Source: Desulfovibrio sp.
Lineage (GTDB): Bacteria; Desulfobacterota; Desulfovibrionia; Desulfovibrionales; Desulfovibrionaceae
Length of the DNA: 64,000 nucleotides
Direction of reading: 5' to 3'
Assembly: GCA_022839785.1 (NCBI GenBank)
Contig: JALHJW010000008.1
Coordinates: 1-64,000 of the forward strand
Under the pieces are notes generated by a model. It was not told the DNA's origin. It saw only the letters and a list, made by a program, of their open reading frames with translations, and searched no databases. The translations under genes were made by a program, and so were the position numbers. Position 1 is the first letter of the stretch. Each line of letters opens with the position of its first letter. This document shows positions 17,178-25,549 of the stretch, piece by piece.

Positions 17178-18235
17178 TCGCCGCCGAGCCTGCGGTCCAG
17201 GAGCCAGAGGTCGGCCAGCGCCAGCCGGACCATGGCCGCGCAGACCGGCACGATGCGGGGGATGGCGCAGACGTCGTGGCGGCCGCCCACCGTGATCTCC
17301 GTCTCCTCTCCCCGGCGGTTCAGGGTGGCCTGGGGCCGGGCGATGGAGGGGATGGGCTTGACGGCGGCGCGGACCACGACCTCCTGGCCGGACGAGATGC
17401 CGCCCAGTATCCCGCCCGCGTTGTTGGAGGCAAAGCCGTCCCGGCGCATGGGATCATTGTTGGCCGAGCCGGTGGAGCGGGCCGCGGCGAAGCCCGCGCC
17501 GATCTCCACGCCCTTGACCGCGCCGATGCCCATGAGGGCGTAGGCCAGACGCGCGTCGAGCTTGTCGAAGACCGGCTCCCCGAGTCCCGCGGGCACGCCG
17601 CGCGCCACGATCTCCACGACTCCTCCCACGGTGTCCCCCGCGGCGCGCGCCGCGGCGCAGCGCTCCTCCCAGGCGGCGTGGGTCTGTGCGTCGGGACAGA
17701 AGAAGGGACGCTCCTGCGCGCCCTCCGGGTCCGCCACGTGGGCCGCGATGCCGCCGATCTCCACGGGATAGGCCAGGACGGAGACGCCGACGGTGCGGAG
17801 GAAGACTCCGGCCACCGCCCCGCCCGCCACGCGGGAGACGGTCTCGCGGCCCGAGGAGCGGCCGCCGCCCCGGTAGTCGCGGAAGCCGAACTTGGCGTCG
17901 AAGGTCCTGTCCGCGTGGCCGGGCCGCCACACGTCCATGATCTTGGAGTAGTCGCGCGAGCGCTGGTCCTGGTTGGCGACGGTGAAGCCGATGGGCGTGC
18001 CGGTGGTGCGGCCCTCGAAGACGCCGGACCACAGGACCACGCTGTCCGGCTCCTTGCGCGCCGTGGCGGCCGCGCCGCCCTGGCCCGGCCTGCGGCGGTC
18101 CAGTTCGGCCTGGATGTCGGCCGCGTCAAGCGTCAGGCCTGCGGGGCAGCCGTCGACAATGCCGCCGAGCCCCGCGCCGTGGGATTCCCCGAAGGTGGTC
18201 AGCCGGAAGACCCGGCCGAAGGTGTTGCCGCTCAT
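17162..18235 (-). CDS. aroC: Chorismate synthase
   Basis: 357 residues, starting MSGNTFGRVFRLTTFGESHG, the N-terminal signature of chorismate synthase. Also seen are RRRPGQ, the FMN/substrate segment RDYRGGGRSSGRETVSRVA, and near the C-terminus SNNAGGILGGISSG and RHDVCAIPR. It converts EPSP to chorismate with reduced FMN, the last step of the shikimate pathway. The ATG at 18235 has AAGGAG seven bases upstream. An open frame continues further upstream but lacks homology. It forms an overlapping pair with the PLC-like gene. Confidence 0.95.
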   Translation of the reverse strand: MSGNTFGRVFRLTTFGESHGAGLGGIVDGCPAGLTLDAADIQAELDRRRPGQGGAAATARKEPDSVVLWSGVFEGRTTGTPIGFTVANQDQRSRDYSKIMDVWRPGHADRTFDAKFGFRDYRGGGRSSGRETVSRVAGGAVAGVFLRTVGVSVLAYPVEIGGIAAHVADPEGAQERPFFCPDAQTHAAWEERCAAARAAGDTVGGVVEIVARGVPAGLGEPVFDKLDARLAYALMGIGAVKGVEIGAGFAAARSTGSANNDPMRRDGFASNNAGGILGGISSGQEVVVRAAVKPIPSIARPQATLNRRGEETEITVGGRHDVCAIPRIVPVCAAMVRLALADLWLLDRRLGGECPRN

Positions 18236-18299
18236 GCCGTCTCCTTGCAGGACACCTAGCGCGCGCACGGGGGGTTGGCAAGCCGCGCGGCCAAAACGC

Positions 18300-19175
18300 T
18301 CAGCGCGCTTCCAGCCGCAGACCGAGGCGTCGCGCGGCCTCCAGGGGTGGGAAAAGGACGATCTCGACCACGGGCATGGGCTGCCTGGGCGCAAGTTCCA
18401 GGGCGAGGGTCCCGGGTTCGGCCAGGAAGGCGCGCAGGGCGCGGGCCGTGGCCGCCAGGAAGGCCTTGTCCTCGGCCGTGGCCGCGCGTCCCGCGTAGGC
18501 CCGCAGGTCGTTTTCGATGATGTCGCCGAGCGCTGCGCGCCAGGCGGAGGGGGTCACGCCCAGGCGTTCTGCCTCGGCGCGGATGAGCCGCTCGGCCAGG
18601 GAGGCGTCGCTGTAGCGCGCGGACAGCGCACCGATCTGGATGAAGACCGACTGCACGGCCAGGGTCTGGGCGCTGCCCGCCAGGGAAGGCAGGTTGGCGG
18701 CCGTGCCCGAGAGGCGGAAGGAGAAGAGTTCGGGCAGCAGGAGGTGCAGGTCGTGCACGGTGAGCGCTGCCGTGCTCGGGTTCCAGGAGACGTCCGCGCT
18801 CAGAGCGCCGCGCAGTTCCTCCGGGGCCGCGTGCAGGGCCTCGGCAAGCCGGGCGGCGGCGGGGCCTTCGGGCTGAAGCCCGGAAAGTTCCGCCTGCCAG
18901 CGGTTCTCCTCGGACTTGCGCAGCACGGCCGTGTGCGCGGTCAGGCCGAGGTCGGGGAGGTCCTGGCTGGCCAGGCGGACGTGGTGCAGGACCAGGGCGC
19001 GGTCCAGGAGGTCCACGGAAAGGGTTTCCCAGGTCAGCCGGGCATGGGGGGCGATCTGGGCGGCGAGGTCGTCCATGCGCGCCTGGCCGAGCCGTTCGGC
19101 CATGCGCGAGACGCCAGCCCAGAGCACGACGCCGAGGGCCAGGAGCAGGGCCAGCGCCAGGAGCAGGCGTTTCAT
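18300..19175 (-). CDS. Membrane-anchored periplasmic protein of unknown function
   Basis: 291 residues. MKRLLLALALLLALGVVLWAG is a clear signal anchor or signal peptide without a lipobox. The rest is hydrophilic to amphipathic and predicted outside the inner membrane. It alternates beta-rich segments (LTWETLSVDLLDRALVLHHV, ALTVHDLHLLLPELFSF) with helices and resembles AsmA- or DUF945-like periplasmic proteins in texture, but I cannot assign a family. ATG 19175 is the only start that begins with the signal sequence. It is divergent from dapF and lies 64 bases before aroC. Confidence 0.6.
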   Translation of the reverse strand: MKRLLLALALLLALGVVLWAGVSRMAERLGQARMDDLAAQIAPHARLTWETLSVDLLDRALVLHHVRLASQDLPDLGLTAHTAVLRKSEENRWQAELSGLQPEGPAAARLAEALHAAPEELRGALSADVSWNPSTAALTVHDLHLLLPELFSFRLSGTAANLPSLAGSAQTLAVQSVFIQIGALSARYSDASLAERLIRAEAERLGVTPSAWRAALGDIIENDLRAYAGRAATAEDKAFLAATARALRAFLAEPGTLALELAPRQPMPVVEIVLFPPLEAARRLGLRLEAR

Positions 19176-19364
19176 GCGGCGCGCTCCCTGCCCGGGCCGA
19201 TGGCCGGGGCGCAGGGCGCGGGCGTGCGGGGGAGGCGGAGGAGGGGGTGCGTTCGCATCCCCGCCCCATACTCCATGCCCGGCCGGGGGGCAACGGCGCG
19301 CGCCCCTCGACGGGGGCCGGGGGGTGTGGTAGGTGCGGGCCATCTTGCGCACGACGGAGCATGC

Positions 19365-20213
19365 ATGAGCCTGACCTTTCCCGCCTCGCTCCCCTTCTAC
19401 AAGATGCAGGGCAGCGGCAACGACTTCGTGGTCATCGACAACACCCGCGCCCGGGTGCCCGAGGGCGACATGGCGCGGTTCGCCGTGGCGGTCTGCCGCC
19501 GCGCCTTCGGCATCGGCGCGGACGGCGTCTTCTTTCTGGAAAAGCCCGCGCAGCGCCCGGACGTGGACGTGGCCTGGCATTTCTTCAACGCCGACGGCTC
19601 GCGCGCCGAGATGTGCGGCAACGCCTCGCGCTGCGCCGCGCGGCTGGCCCACCTGTTGGGCATGGCCCCGCAGCGTCTGCGGCTGGGCACGGACGCCGGG
19701 GTGGTGGAAGCCGAGGTCTTCGAGGCCGAACGCGAGGCGCGGGTGCGTCTGACCCCGCCCACGGGCCTCAGGCTCGGCATCGACCTCGACCTGGGCGGGG
19801 GCGAGACCTTTACCGCGCACTTCGTGAACACCGGGGTGCCGCACGCCGTGATCTTCGTGGACGAGGTGACGGACGTGGACGTGGCCCGCATCGGCCGGGC
19901 CATCCGCTTCCACGCCGCCTTCGCGCCCGCCGGGACCAACGTCAACTTCGCCCAGGTCACGGGCCGGGACAGCATGCTCCTGCGCACGTACGAGCGCGGC
20001 GTGGAGGGCGAGACCTTCGCCTGTGGCACGGGCGCGAGCGCCGCGGTGCGGCTGGCCCGGGAGCTGGAATTGACCGGGGACGAGGCGGCCGTGACCACCA
20101 CGGGCGGGGAGAAGCTGGTCATCGGCCTGGCCGAGGGGGCCATCTTCCTGCGCGGCAAGGCCGAGATCACTTTCGAAGGCGTGCTGAATCTGCAGAGCGT
20201 GGGCCTGGTCTGA
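19365..20213 (+). CDS. dapF: Diaminopimelate epimerase
   Basis: 282 residues. FYKMQGSGNDFVVID is the N-terminal signature. Catalytic Cys84 lies in EMCGNASRC and Cys220 in FACGTGASA, the two-base racemase pair, and FNADGSRAEMCGN and GVPHAVIFV support it. It converts LL- to meso-diaminopimelate for lysine and peptidoglycan. GGAGC lies just before ATG 19365. Another ATG four bases upstream is out of frame. It converges with the thioesterase gene, with only six bases between the two stops. Confidence 0.95.
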   Translation: MSLTFPASLPFYKMQGSGNDFVVIDNTRARVPEGDMARFAVAVCRRAFGIGADGVFFLEKPAQRPDVDVAWHFFNADGSRAEMCGNASRCAARLAHLLGMAPQRLRLGTDAGVVEAEVFEAEREARVRLTPPTGLRLGIDLDLGGGETFTAHFVNTGVPHAVIFVDEVTDVDVARIGRAIRFHAAFAPAGTNVNFAQVTGRDSMLLRTYERGVEGETFACGTGASAAVRLARELELTGDEAAVTTTGGEKLVIGLAEGAIFLRGKAEITFEGVLNLQSVGLV

Positions 20214-20219
20214 CGCGCT

Positions 20220-20684
20220 TCAGCCCGCGCGCGCCTTGCGCGCGGCCCGGCGCTGGCCCGCCTCGCGTATGCGCCGCTCGTCCTCGGGGGAGTCCGGGAG
20301 CAGGGGCGGGACCTCGCCCGGCTGCCCGGCGTCGTCCAGGCAGACGAAGGTCAGGTAGGCCGAGGCCACGTGGTGGCGTTCGCCGCTGAAGAGATCCTCG
20401 GCCTCCACGCGCACGCCGCACTCCAGGGAGGAGCGGCCCACGCCGTTGACCGAGGCCCTGCAGACGACCAGTTCGCCCACGCGCACGGGCCGCAGAAAAT
20501 CCAGGCGGTCGATGGACGCGGTTACGGCGTTGCGGCGGCAATGGCGAATGGCGCTCACGGCGGCGGCGATGTCGATCTCCTTCATCAGCACCCCGCCGTG
20601 GACGCTGCCGTAAGGATTGGCGTCCTGCGGCAGCATCACCCGCGCCAACTCGAAGCGCGAATCCGAAACCCGCCTGCCGTCCAT
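20220..20684 (-). CDS. Hotdog-fold acyl-CoA thioesterase (YciA-like)
   Basis: 154 residues, single hotdog domain. MLPQDANPYGSVHGGVLMKEID is the active-site loop with Asp/Asn before the long helix, as in YciA/BACH thioesterases. FLRPVRVGELVVCRASVNGVG and SAYLTFVCLD follow. The C-terminal 25 residues are charged and probably disordered. It should hydrolyse acyl-CoA in the cytoplasm. It is divergent from the Ala/Lys-rich protein gene at 20780. Chain-length preference cannot be read. Confidence 0.85.
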   Translation of the reverse strand: MDGRRVSDSRFELARVMLPQDANPYGSVHGGVLMKEIDIAAAVSAIRHCRRNAVTASIDRLDFLRPVRVGELVVCRASVNGVGRSSLECGVRVEAEDLFSGERHHVASAYLTFVCLDDAGQPGEVPPLLPDSPEDERRIREAGQRRAARKARAG

Positions 20685-20779
20685 GCCGTCCTCCTGCCCG
20701 TCTGCTGCCCGTCTGCTGTCCGGCAGTCTAGCCCTGGGGCATGTTTTCGTCTATAGGACAGCGGAAAAAGGAGCTGCGC

Positions 20780-21193
20780 ATGGCCACCAAGAAGACCGCC
20801 CCCGCGTCCAAGACCGCCGCCAAGACCCCGGCCAAGAAGGCCACCCCGGCCAAGAAGCCGGCCGCCAAGGCCGCCGCCAAGAAGGCGTCCACCCCGCCCA
20901 AGCACTATCAGAAGCTGGCCGCCAGGTACCCCAAGGTGCTCGACGCCGTGCAGGCCCTGGGCAAGACCGTGCAGGCTGCCGGCCCGCTGGACGAGAAGAC
21001 CGTGCGCCTGGTCCAGCTCGCCGCGGCCGCGGCCGAGCGCTCCACCGGGTCGGTGCAGAGCCATGCCCGCCGCGCCCTGGAGGCCGGAGCCTCGCGGGCC
21101 GAGATCGAGCATGCCCTGCTCAGCCTGACCTCCACCCTGGGCTTCCCCAACGTGGCCGCGGCCTTGAACTGGGTGGAAGAAGTCCTGGGCTAG
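20780..21193 (+). CDS. Histone H1-like Lys/Ala/Pro tail fused to Cys-less CMD/AhpD-like domain
   Basis: 137 residues. Residues 2-40 are almost only Lys, Ala, Pro, Thr and Ser with KKTAPASKTAAKTPAKKA-type repeats, like bacterial histone H1/Hc1 tails that bind DNA. Residues 45-137 look like a carboxymuconolactone decarboxylase/AhpD fold (QLAAAAAERS, HARRALEAGASRAEIEHAL), but the CxxCxxxH site is SxxSxxxH (STGSVQSH). The protein has no Cys at all, so peroxidase chemistry is lost. AAAAAGGAG ends seven bases before ATG 20780, a strong site that fixes the start. A nucleoid-linked role is inference. Confidence 0.7.
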   Translation: MATKKTAPASKTAAKTPAKKATPAKKPAAKAAAKKASTPPKHYQKLAARYPKVLDAVQALGKTVQAAGPLDEKTVRLVQLAAAAAERSTGSVQSHARRALEAGASRAEIEHALLSLTSTLGFPNVAAALNWVEEVLG

Positions 21194-21356
21194 AGCCGGT
21201 CCGGCATTTTCTCGCCGCGTGGAGCGGCTGCGCCGGGCGGGACATGCCCTGCGCAGCCGTGTTTTCGGCGTTTCCTGCTCGCCGACCGGGCGGCGGGACC
21301 GTTCCGAGCGGGCCACCGCCCTTTCCTCCGCGCGTTCGGGGCGCTACACTGGGCGC

Positions 21357-22019
21357 ATGAAACGCATCGATCTCGCCGCTTGGCCCCGCCGTTCGCACTA
21401 CAGCTTTTTCCGGTCCCTGGCCCAGCCCCACTTCATGGTCGCCACGGAGCTTGAGGCGCGGGCCTTCCGCGCCCACGCCCGGGCCGAGGGGCTGCCCCTG
21501 TTCCTGGCCCTGGCCTTTGCCGCGACCACGGCCGTCAACGCCGTGCCCGAGCTGCGCACGCGCTTTCGCGGGGCCTTCGGCCGCGAGGAGGTCGTGGAGC
21601 ACGCCGCGCTGCATCCTTCCGTGACCGTGCCCCTGCCCGGCGGTCTGTTCAACTTCTGCATCCTGGATGTTCACCGGGATTTCGGCGTCTTCGCCCGGGA
21701 GGGCAGGGAACGCATCGCCGCGGCCGAGCAGGCGGACGGGCTGCGTGACGAGAGCGGCGGCCGCGACGACCTCGTCTTCCTGACCAGCCTGCCCTGGCTG
21801 CGCTTCACCGCCCTGACCTTCTGCACCGGCGGCCCGGACGATTGCATCCCGCGCGTGGCCTGGGGCAGGCTGAGCGACGCGGACGGGCGGACGGCCCTGC
21901 CCGTGGCCGTGCATGCCCACCACGCCCTGGCCGACGGCCTGCACCTCAGCCGCTTCCTGGACGCGCTGCAGGCCGTGCTGGACGATCCCGCCGCCCACCT
22001 GGGCGGGCGCACGGGTTGA
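21357..22019 (+). CDS. Chloramphenicol-acetyltransferase-like acyltransferase
   Basis: 220 residues, the size of a CAT trimer subunit. MKRIDLAAWPRRSHYSFFRS matches the CAT N-terminus. NFCILDVHRDFGVF, LPWLRFTALTF and the catalytic HAHHALADGLHLSRFLD (HHxxxDG) near the C-terminus are all in order. True CAT would acetylate chloramphenicol, but many chromosomal relatives have unknown acceptors, so I do not call resistance. Start ATG 21357. It stands alone between the CMD-like gene and the fic gene, in the same direction. Confidence 0.8.
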   Translation: MKRIDLAAWPRRSHYSFFRSLAQPHFMVATELEARAFRAHARAEGLPLFLALAFAATTAVNAVPELRTRFRGAFGREEVVEHAALHPSVTVPLPGGLFNFCILDVHRDFGVFAREGRERIAAAEQADGLRDESGGRDDLVFLTSLPWLRFTALTFCTGGPDDCIPRVAWGRLSDADGRTALPVAVHAHHALADGLHLSRFLDALQAVLDDPAAHLGGRTG

Positions 22020-22034
22020 GGGCGGCGGGCGTCA

Positions 22035-22049
22035 TCTTTCCAGGAAAGA
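22035..22049. promoter_or_regulatory. 15-bp perfect palindrome upstream of fic
   Basis: TCTTTCC-A-GGAAAGA is a perfect inverted repeat, 47 bases before the fic start codon and 16 after the CAT-like stop. It is too short-looped for a stable RNA hairpin, so an operator for the fic gene is possible. Confidence 0.35.
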
Positions 22050-22095
22050 CGGCATCGGGTATGTTCCTTTCAGACTCCATGCGAGCGAGGCAAGG

Positions 22096-23229
22096 ATGAA
22101 TTTCAGGGACTACCGGGCCGGAACGTTTGTCCAGCAATACGAATACAGGAGCTTCAGCCCCACGCTGGTCGCTCATGACTGGACCTGGGACGATCCGCGC
22201 ATCAACACGCTGCTGGAGGAAGCCAGCACCGCCCTGGCGCGCCTCGACGCCTTCTCCCGCATCGTCCCGGATGTGGACCGCTTCATCCGCATGCACGTGG
22301 TCAAGGAGGCGAACACGTCCAGCCGCATCGAGGGAACGGTCACGGAGATGGACGAGGCGCTGTTCGACCGCGAATTCATCGCCGAAGAGCGGCGCGACGA
22401 CTGGCAGGAGGTCCAGAACTACATCCGGGCCATGAACACCGCGATCGATGAGTTGCAGCGGTTGCCGCTCTCCGGACGTCTGCTGCGCAACACCCACGCC
22501 AGATTGCTTGACGGCGTGCGCGGCGAGCGGAAGACGCCGGGCGAATTTCGTCGGTCCCAGAACTGGATCGGGGGAACGACCCTCGCCGACGCCGTCTTCA
22601 TCCCTCCGCATCATGACGAGGTCGCCGGCCTCATGAGTGATCTGGAGAAATTCTGGCATGATGAGGCCATCCAGGTGCCCCACCTCATCCGCATCGCCAT
22701 AAGCCATTATCAGTTCGAGACCATCCACCCGTTCCTGGACGGCAACGGCAGGATCGGGCGGCTGCTGATCACGCTCTACCTGCTGGACAAGGGGCTGATC
22801 AAAAAACCGTCCCTCTATCTCTCGGCGCATCTGGAGAAGAACAAGGGGCAGTACTACGACGCGCTGACCACGGTGCGGGCCTCCAGCGACATTGGTCACT
22901 GGGTCCGGTTCTTCCTCGTGGCGGTGCGCGATACCGCGCGCAGGGGCGTGGCCACGTTCGAGGCCATCATGAGGCTGCGCGAGGACATGCGTGCGCGGAT
23001 CGGAGGCCTTGGAGGGCGGATGGCCAATGCCGCGCGGCTGCTGGAGGAGTTGTATCTCCGACCTTTCCTGACCGGTCCCCAGATGGCGGCGCTGCTCGGC
23101 GTGACCCAACCAACGGCCAACGCACTCGCCGTGGATTTCATGCGCCTGGGCATTTTGCGGGAGGTCACCGGCCAGCGGCGCAACCGCCTGTACACCTTTG
23201 AAGAGTATTACGCCCTCTTCCGCGATTGA
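22096..23229 (+). CDS. Class II Fic family protein (predicted AMPylase)
   Basis: 377 residues. Residues 1-100 form the Fic_N module with the inhibitory helix motif SSRIEGT (S/TxxxEG) near residue 75, which places it in class II with self-inhibition from the N-terminus. The FIC core has HPFLDGNGRIGRLLITLYLL, the complete catalytic HPFx(D/E)GNGRxxR. The C-terminal 90 residues (TGPQMAALLGVTQPTANALA) look like a winged helix. It would transfer AMP to a Tyr/Ser/Thr of a target protein. CAAGG lies just before ATG 22096. No antitoxin gene is next to it, in line with the inhibition being in cis. Confidence 0.9.
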   Translation: MNFRDYRAGTFVQQYEYRSFSPTLVAHDWTWDDPRINTLLEEASTALARLDAFSRIVPDVDRFIRMHVVKEANTSSRIEGTVTEMDEALFDREFIAEERRDDWQEVQNYIRAMNTAIDELQRLPLSGRLLRNTHARLLDGVRGERKTPGEFRRSQNWIGGTTLADAVFIPPHHDEVAGLMSDLEKFWHDEAIQVPHLIRIAISHYQFETIHPFLDGNGRIGRLLITLYLLDKGLIKKPSLYLSAHLEKNKGQYYDALTTVRASSDIGHWVRFFLVAVRDTARRGVATFEAIMRLREDMRARIGGLGGRMANAARLLEELYLRPFLTGPQMAALLGVTQPTANALAVDFMRLGILREVTGQRRNRLYTFEEYYALFRD

Positions 23230-23398
23230 GGTTGATGCAGCACGAGGGGTTTTTCCGCAATGAAGATTTTTTCATTGCTGGACAGCTTAATAAAAAAAAG
23301 TCCGTAAAATTTTAATAAGCTTGAGTGAACGTTAATTCCAGCCAGACAATTAACGTTGGCCTAGTGAAACACTGGGCAACCCGCCAAAAGGTTCCCGC
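23230..23398. promoter_or_regulatory. AT-rich intergenic region with hairpin and 10-bp inverted repeat
   Basis: This gap is much richer in A+T than its surroundings. GCAATGAA (23257-23264) pairs with TTCATTGC (23271-23278), then an A8 run follows. Further on, AACGTTAATT (23328-23337) and AATTAACGTT (23348-23357) form a perfect inverted repeat with a ten-base spacer, 42 bases before the PflX-like start codon. One full helical turn in the spacer suits a dimeric repressor or activator. No gene is seen. The regulator is unknown. Confidence 0.55.
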
Positions 23399-24349
23399 AT
23401 GGCCCGCTATCTGCCTCTCCACGCCTCCGGCGAGTTGGCCCGCAGGGCCGCGGCGGCCCTGGCGCGGCTTGCGGCCTGCGACCTTTGCCCGCGCGGCTGC
23501 GGGGTTGACCGCGCGGCCGGGGAGCACGGGTTCTGCCGCACCGGTCGTCTGGCCCAGGTGGCCTCGTACGATCTGCATTTCGGCGAGGAGGCCCCGTTGG
23601 TCGGGGAGCGCGGCTCGGGCACGATCTTTTTCGCGCAGTGCAACCTGAACTGCGTCTTCTGCCAGAACTGGGAGATTTCGCAGGGCGGCGAGGCCTTCGC
23701 CGAGGCCACGCCCGAGGCCCTGGCGCGCATGATGTGCGAGCTGCAGGCCCAAGGCGCGCTGAACGTCAATCTCGTCTCGCCGAGCCACGTGGCCGCGCAG
23801 ATACTCGAAGCCCTGCCCCTGGCCTGCGACATGGGCCTTGATCTGCCCCTGGTCTGGAACTCCTCAGGATACGACAGCCTGGAGACCCTGCGCCTGCTGG
23901 ACGGCGTGGTAGACATCTACATGCCGGACGCCAAGTTCTGGACGAGCGGGCCAGCGGCCCGCTTCTGCCGCGCGCCGGACTATCCGGACGTCGCCCGGGC
24001 CGCGCTGCGCGAAATGCACCGCCAGGCGGGGGATCTGGTCCTGGACCGGGAAGGCGTCGCCCTGCACGGGCTGCTCGTCCGCCATCTGGTCATGCCGGGG
24101 GGGCTTGCCGGGTCAGAGGGCTGGCTGGACTTCCTGGCCCGGGAGATCGGGCCGGACTCCTACGTCAACGTCATGGACCAGTACCGTCCCTGCGGCCAGG
24201 CGCATGCCTATCCGGAGCTGTGCGGCCGCCCCTCCCCGGCCGAGACGGAGGCGGCGCGCCGGGCCGCCCGGGGGCTGGGGCTGCGTCTCGACGACCGCCA
24301 CGAGCGCACGGCCATGTGGCTCGTGCGGCGACTGCTGCGGGGAACCTAG
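23399..24349 (+). CDS. PflX-like radical SAM protein (COG1313 type)
   Basis: 316 residues. The radical SAM cluster is in AQCNLNCVFCQNWEIS (CxxxCxxC). An N-terminal Cys-rich segment CDLCPRGCGVDRAAGEHGFC precedes it, as in the uncharacterised PflX/YgiQ-neighbour family related to pyruvate formate-lyase activating enzymes. WNSSGYDSLETL, DIYMPDAKFW and VNVMDQYRPC are typical of that family. It likely makes a glycyl radical or modifies an unknown partner, and none is adjacent. AAAAGG seven bases before ATG 23399 supports the start. It may be controlled by the inverted repeat just upstream. Confidence 0.78.
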   Translation: MARYLPLHASGELARRAAAALARLAACDLCPRGCGVDRAAGEHGFCRTGRLAQVASYDLHFGEEAPLVGERGSGTIFFAQCNLNCVFCQNWEISQGGEAFAEATPEALARMMCELQAQGALNVNLVSPSHVAAQILEALPLACDMGLDLPLVWNSSGYDSLETLRLLDGVVDIYMPDAKFWTSGPAARFCRAPDYPDVARAALREMHRQAGDLVLDREGVALHGLLVRHLVMPGGLAGSEGWLDFLAREIGPDSYVNVMDQYRPCGQAHAYPELCGRPSPAETEAARRAARGLGLRLDDRHERTAMWLVRRLLRGT

Positions 24350-24383
24350 CCAGGGGAAAGGGCGTTTCCGCCGGGACGCGGCG

Positions 24384-25469
24384 CTAGGCGGCCGCCGCCG
24401 CGGGCAGGTTGTCCTTGCGCAGGCCGCAGGCCGTCTTGTCCAGCCGCCGCTGCCGCCAGCGGTCGATGGGCCGCTCCAGCCCGAGATGGAGGAGCAGCGC
24501 CGCGGCCAGGGTCAGGCCCAGGGCCTCCGGGGTCGCGGGCATGTCCGCCAGCCGTTCGAGCAGGGCCAGCACCAGGAAATGGACGATATACACGGGATAG
24601 GAGAGGTCGCCTACGAACCGGTCCAGACGGCAGTCGCGGCTGAGGAGGAAGAGGTGCGGCACGGCCATGGCCAGGAAGCAGGCGAAGGCGGGCACGCGCA
24701 GGGGCTGGGGAATGCCGGAGAGATAGGCGGCGGCGGAGAGGAGCAGCCAGATGACGGCGGGCGCCAGGGCGTCGCGGGCGGGCCTGTCCCGGTGCGCGGC
24801 ATACAGGTGCCAGGCCAGGATGCCGAGCAGGAAGAGCCACAGTTCGGCGGGGAAGGTCTTGCGGGCGAGCAGGTCCGAGCCGGGCGTCGCGGCCAGCAGG
24901 ACGCAGCGCAGGGCGAAGCTCGCCAGCCCGAGGGCGACGAGCGCCCGGGGCCGCAGCCGCACGAGCAGCGGGGCGAGCAGGTAGAAGAGCAGCTCCATGG
25001 AGAGCGACCAGGACTGCGGCACGAGCAGGTAGGAGAAGGCCCCGGAGAATCCGTCGCGTCCCGCCGTCCAGAAGATCCGCCCGCTTTCCGGGTCCAGGGC
25101 GAAGAGAAAGAGCAGTTCGTCGCCCAGGGTGGTCAGGTTGCACCAGGCCAGGACCGGCGCGGACGGCCCAGCCATGGCCCGGTCGAAGGCCTCGGGACCC
25201 ACGAACGCCCCGGCCCCGAAGATGCGCAGGGCGGCCCAGGAGCAGAGCAGCACGATCCAGTAGGTGGGGGCGAGGCGCAGCAGGCGGTTGGTGTAGAAGA
25301 CCGGCAGCGGCGCGGCGGCGTATTTCCCGCGCAGGATCAAGGCCATGTAGAAGCCCGAGACGACGAAAAAGGCCTGCACCGCCGCCTCTCCGGTGAGCAG
25401 GTGCAGCCCGGAATAGCCCTCGTGCGAGAAGAACACCGCGAGGGCCAGGAACATGCGCAAAAGGCCCAT
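24384..25469 (-). CDS. Acyltransferase-3 (OafA/YrhL-type) membrane protein
   Basis: 361 residues with about ten membrane segments. MGLLRMFLALAVFFSHEG holds the conserved early His of the acyltransferase-3 family. VQAFFVVSGFYMALIL and YTNRLLRLAPTYW (R-x10-R type) follow, and the C-terminus is basic (RWRQRRLD). Such proteins move acetyl or other acyl groups across the inner membrane onto glycans or small molecules. ATG 25469 has AAGGA five bases upstream. Codons before it read poorly. It lies 80 bases after the GNAT gene on the same strand and may be the last gene of the sigma54-linked operon, or a separate one. Confidence 0.82.
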   Translation of the reverse strand: MGLLRMFLALAVFFSHEGYSGLHLLTGEAAVQAFFVVSGFYMALILRGKYAAAPLPVFYTNRLLRLAPTYWIVLLCSWAALRIFGAGAFVGPEAFDRAMAGPSAPVLAWCNLTTLGDELLFLFALDPESGRIFWTAGRDGFSGAFSYLLVPQSWSLSMELLFYLLAPLLVRLRPRALVALGLASFALRCVLLAATPGSDLLARKTFPAELWLFLLGILAWHLYAAHRDRPARDALAPAVIWLLLSAAAYLSGIPQPLRVPAFACFLAMAVPHLFLLSRDCRLDRFVGDLSYPVYIVHFLVLALLERLADMPATPEALGLTLAAALLLHLGLERPIDRWRQRRLDKTACGLRKDNLPAAAAA

Positions 25470-25549
25470 AGTCGTCCTTGTGTGGTGCGGACAGGATACG
25501 CGAAGCCGGGTTTTGCGCAAGGCCGGGGCGACGCCTGCGGGGCGGCGCG

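Noticed and set aside
21357..22019. Chloramphenicol resistance gene
   Set aside because: The CAT fold and HHxxxDG site are present, but many chromosomal relatives act on other acceptors and nothing nearby suggests a resistance cassette.
22096..23229. Toxin-antitoxin pair with Fic as toxin
   Set aside because: No separate antitoxin gene is adjacent. The inhibitory motif is in the protein itself (class II).
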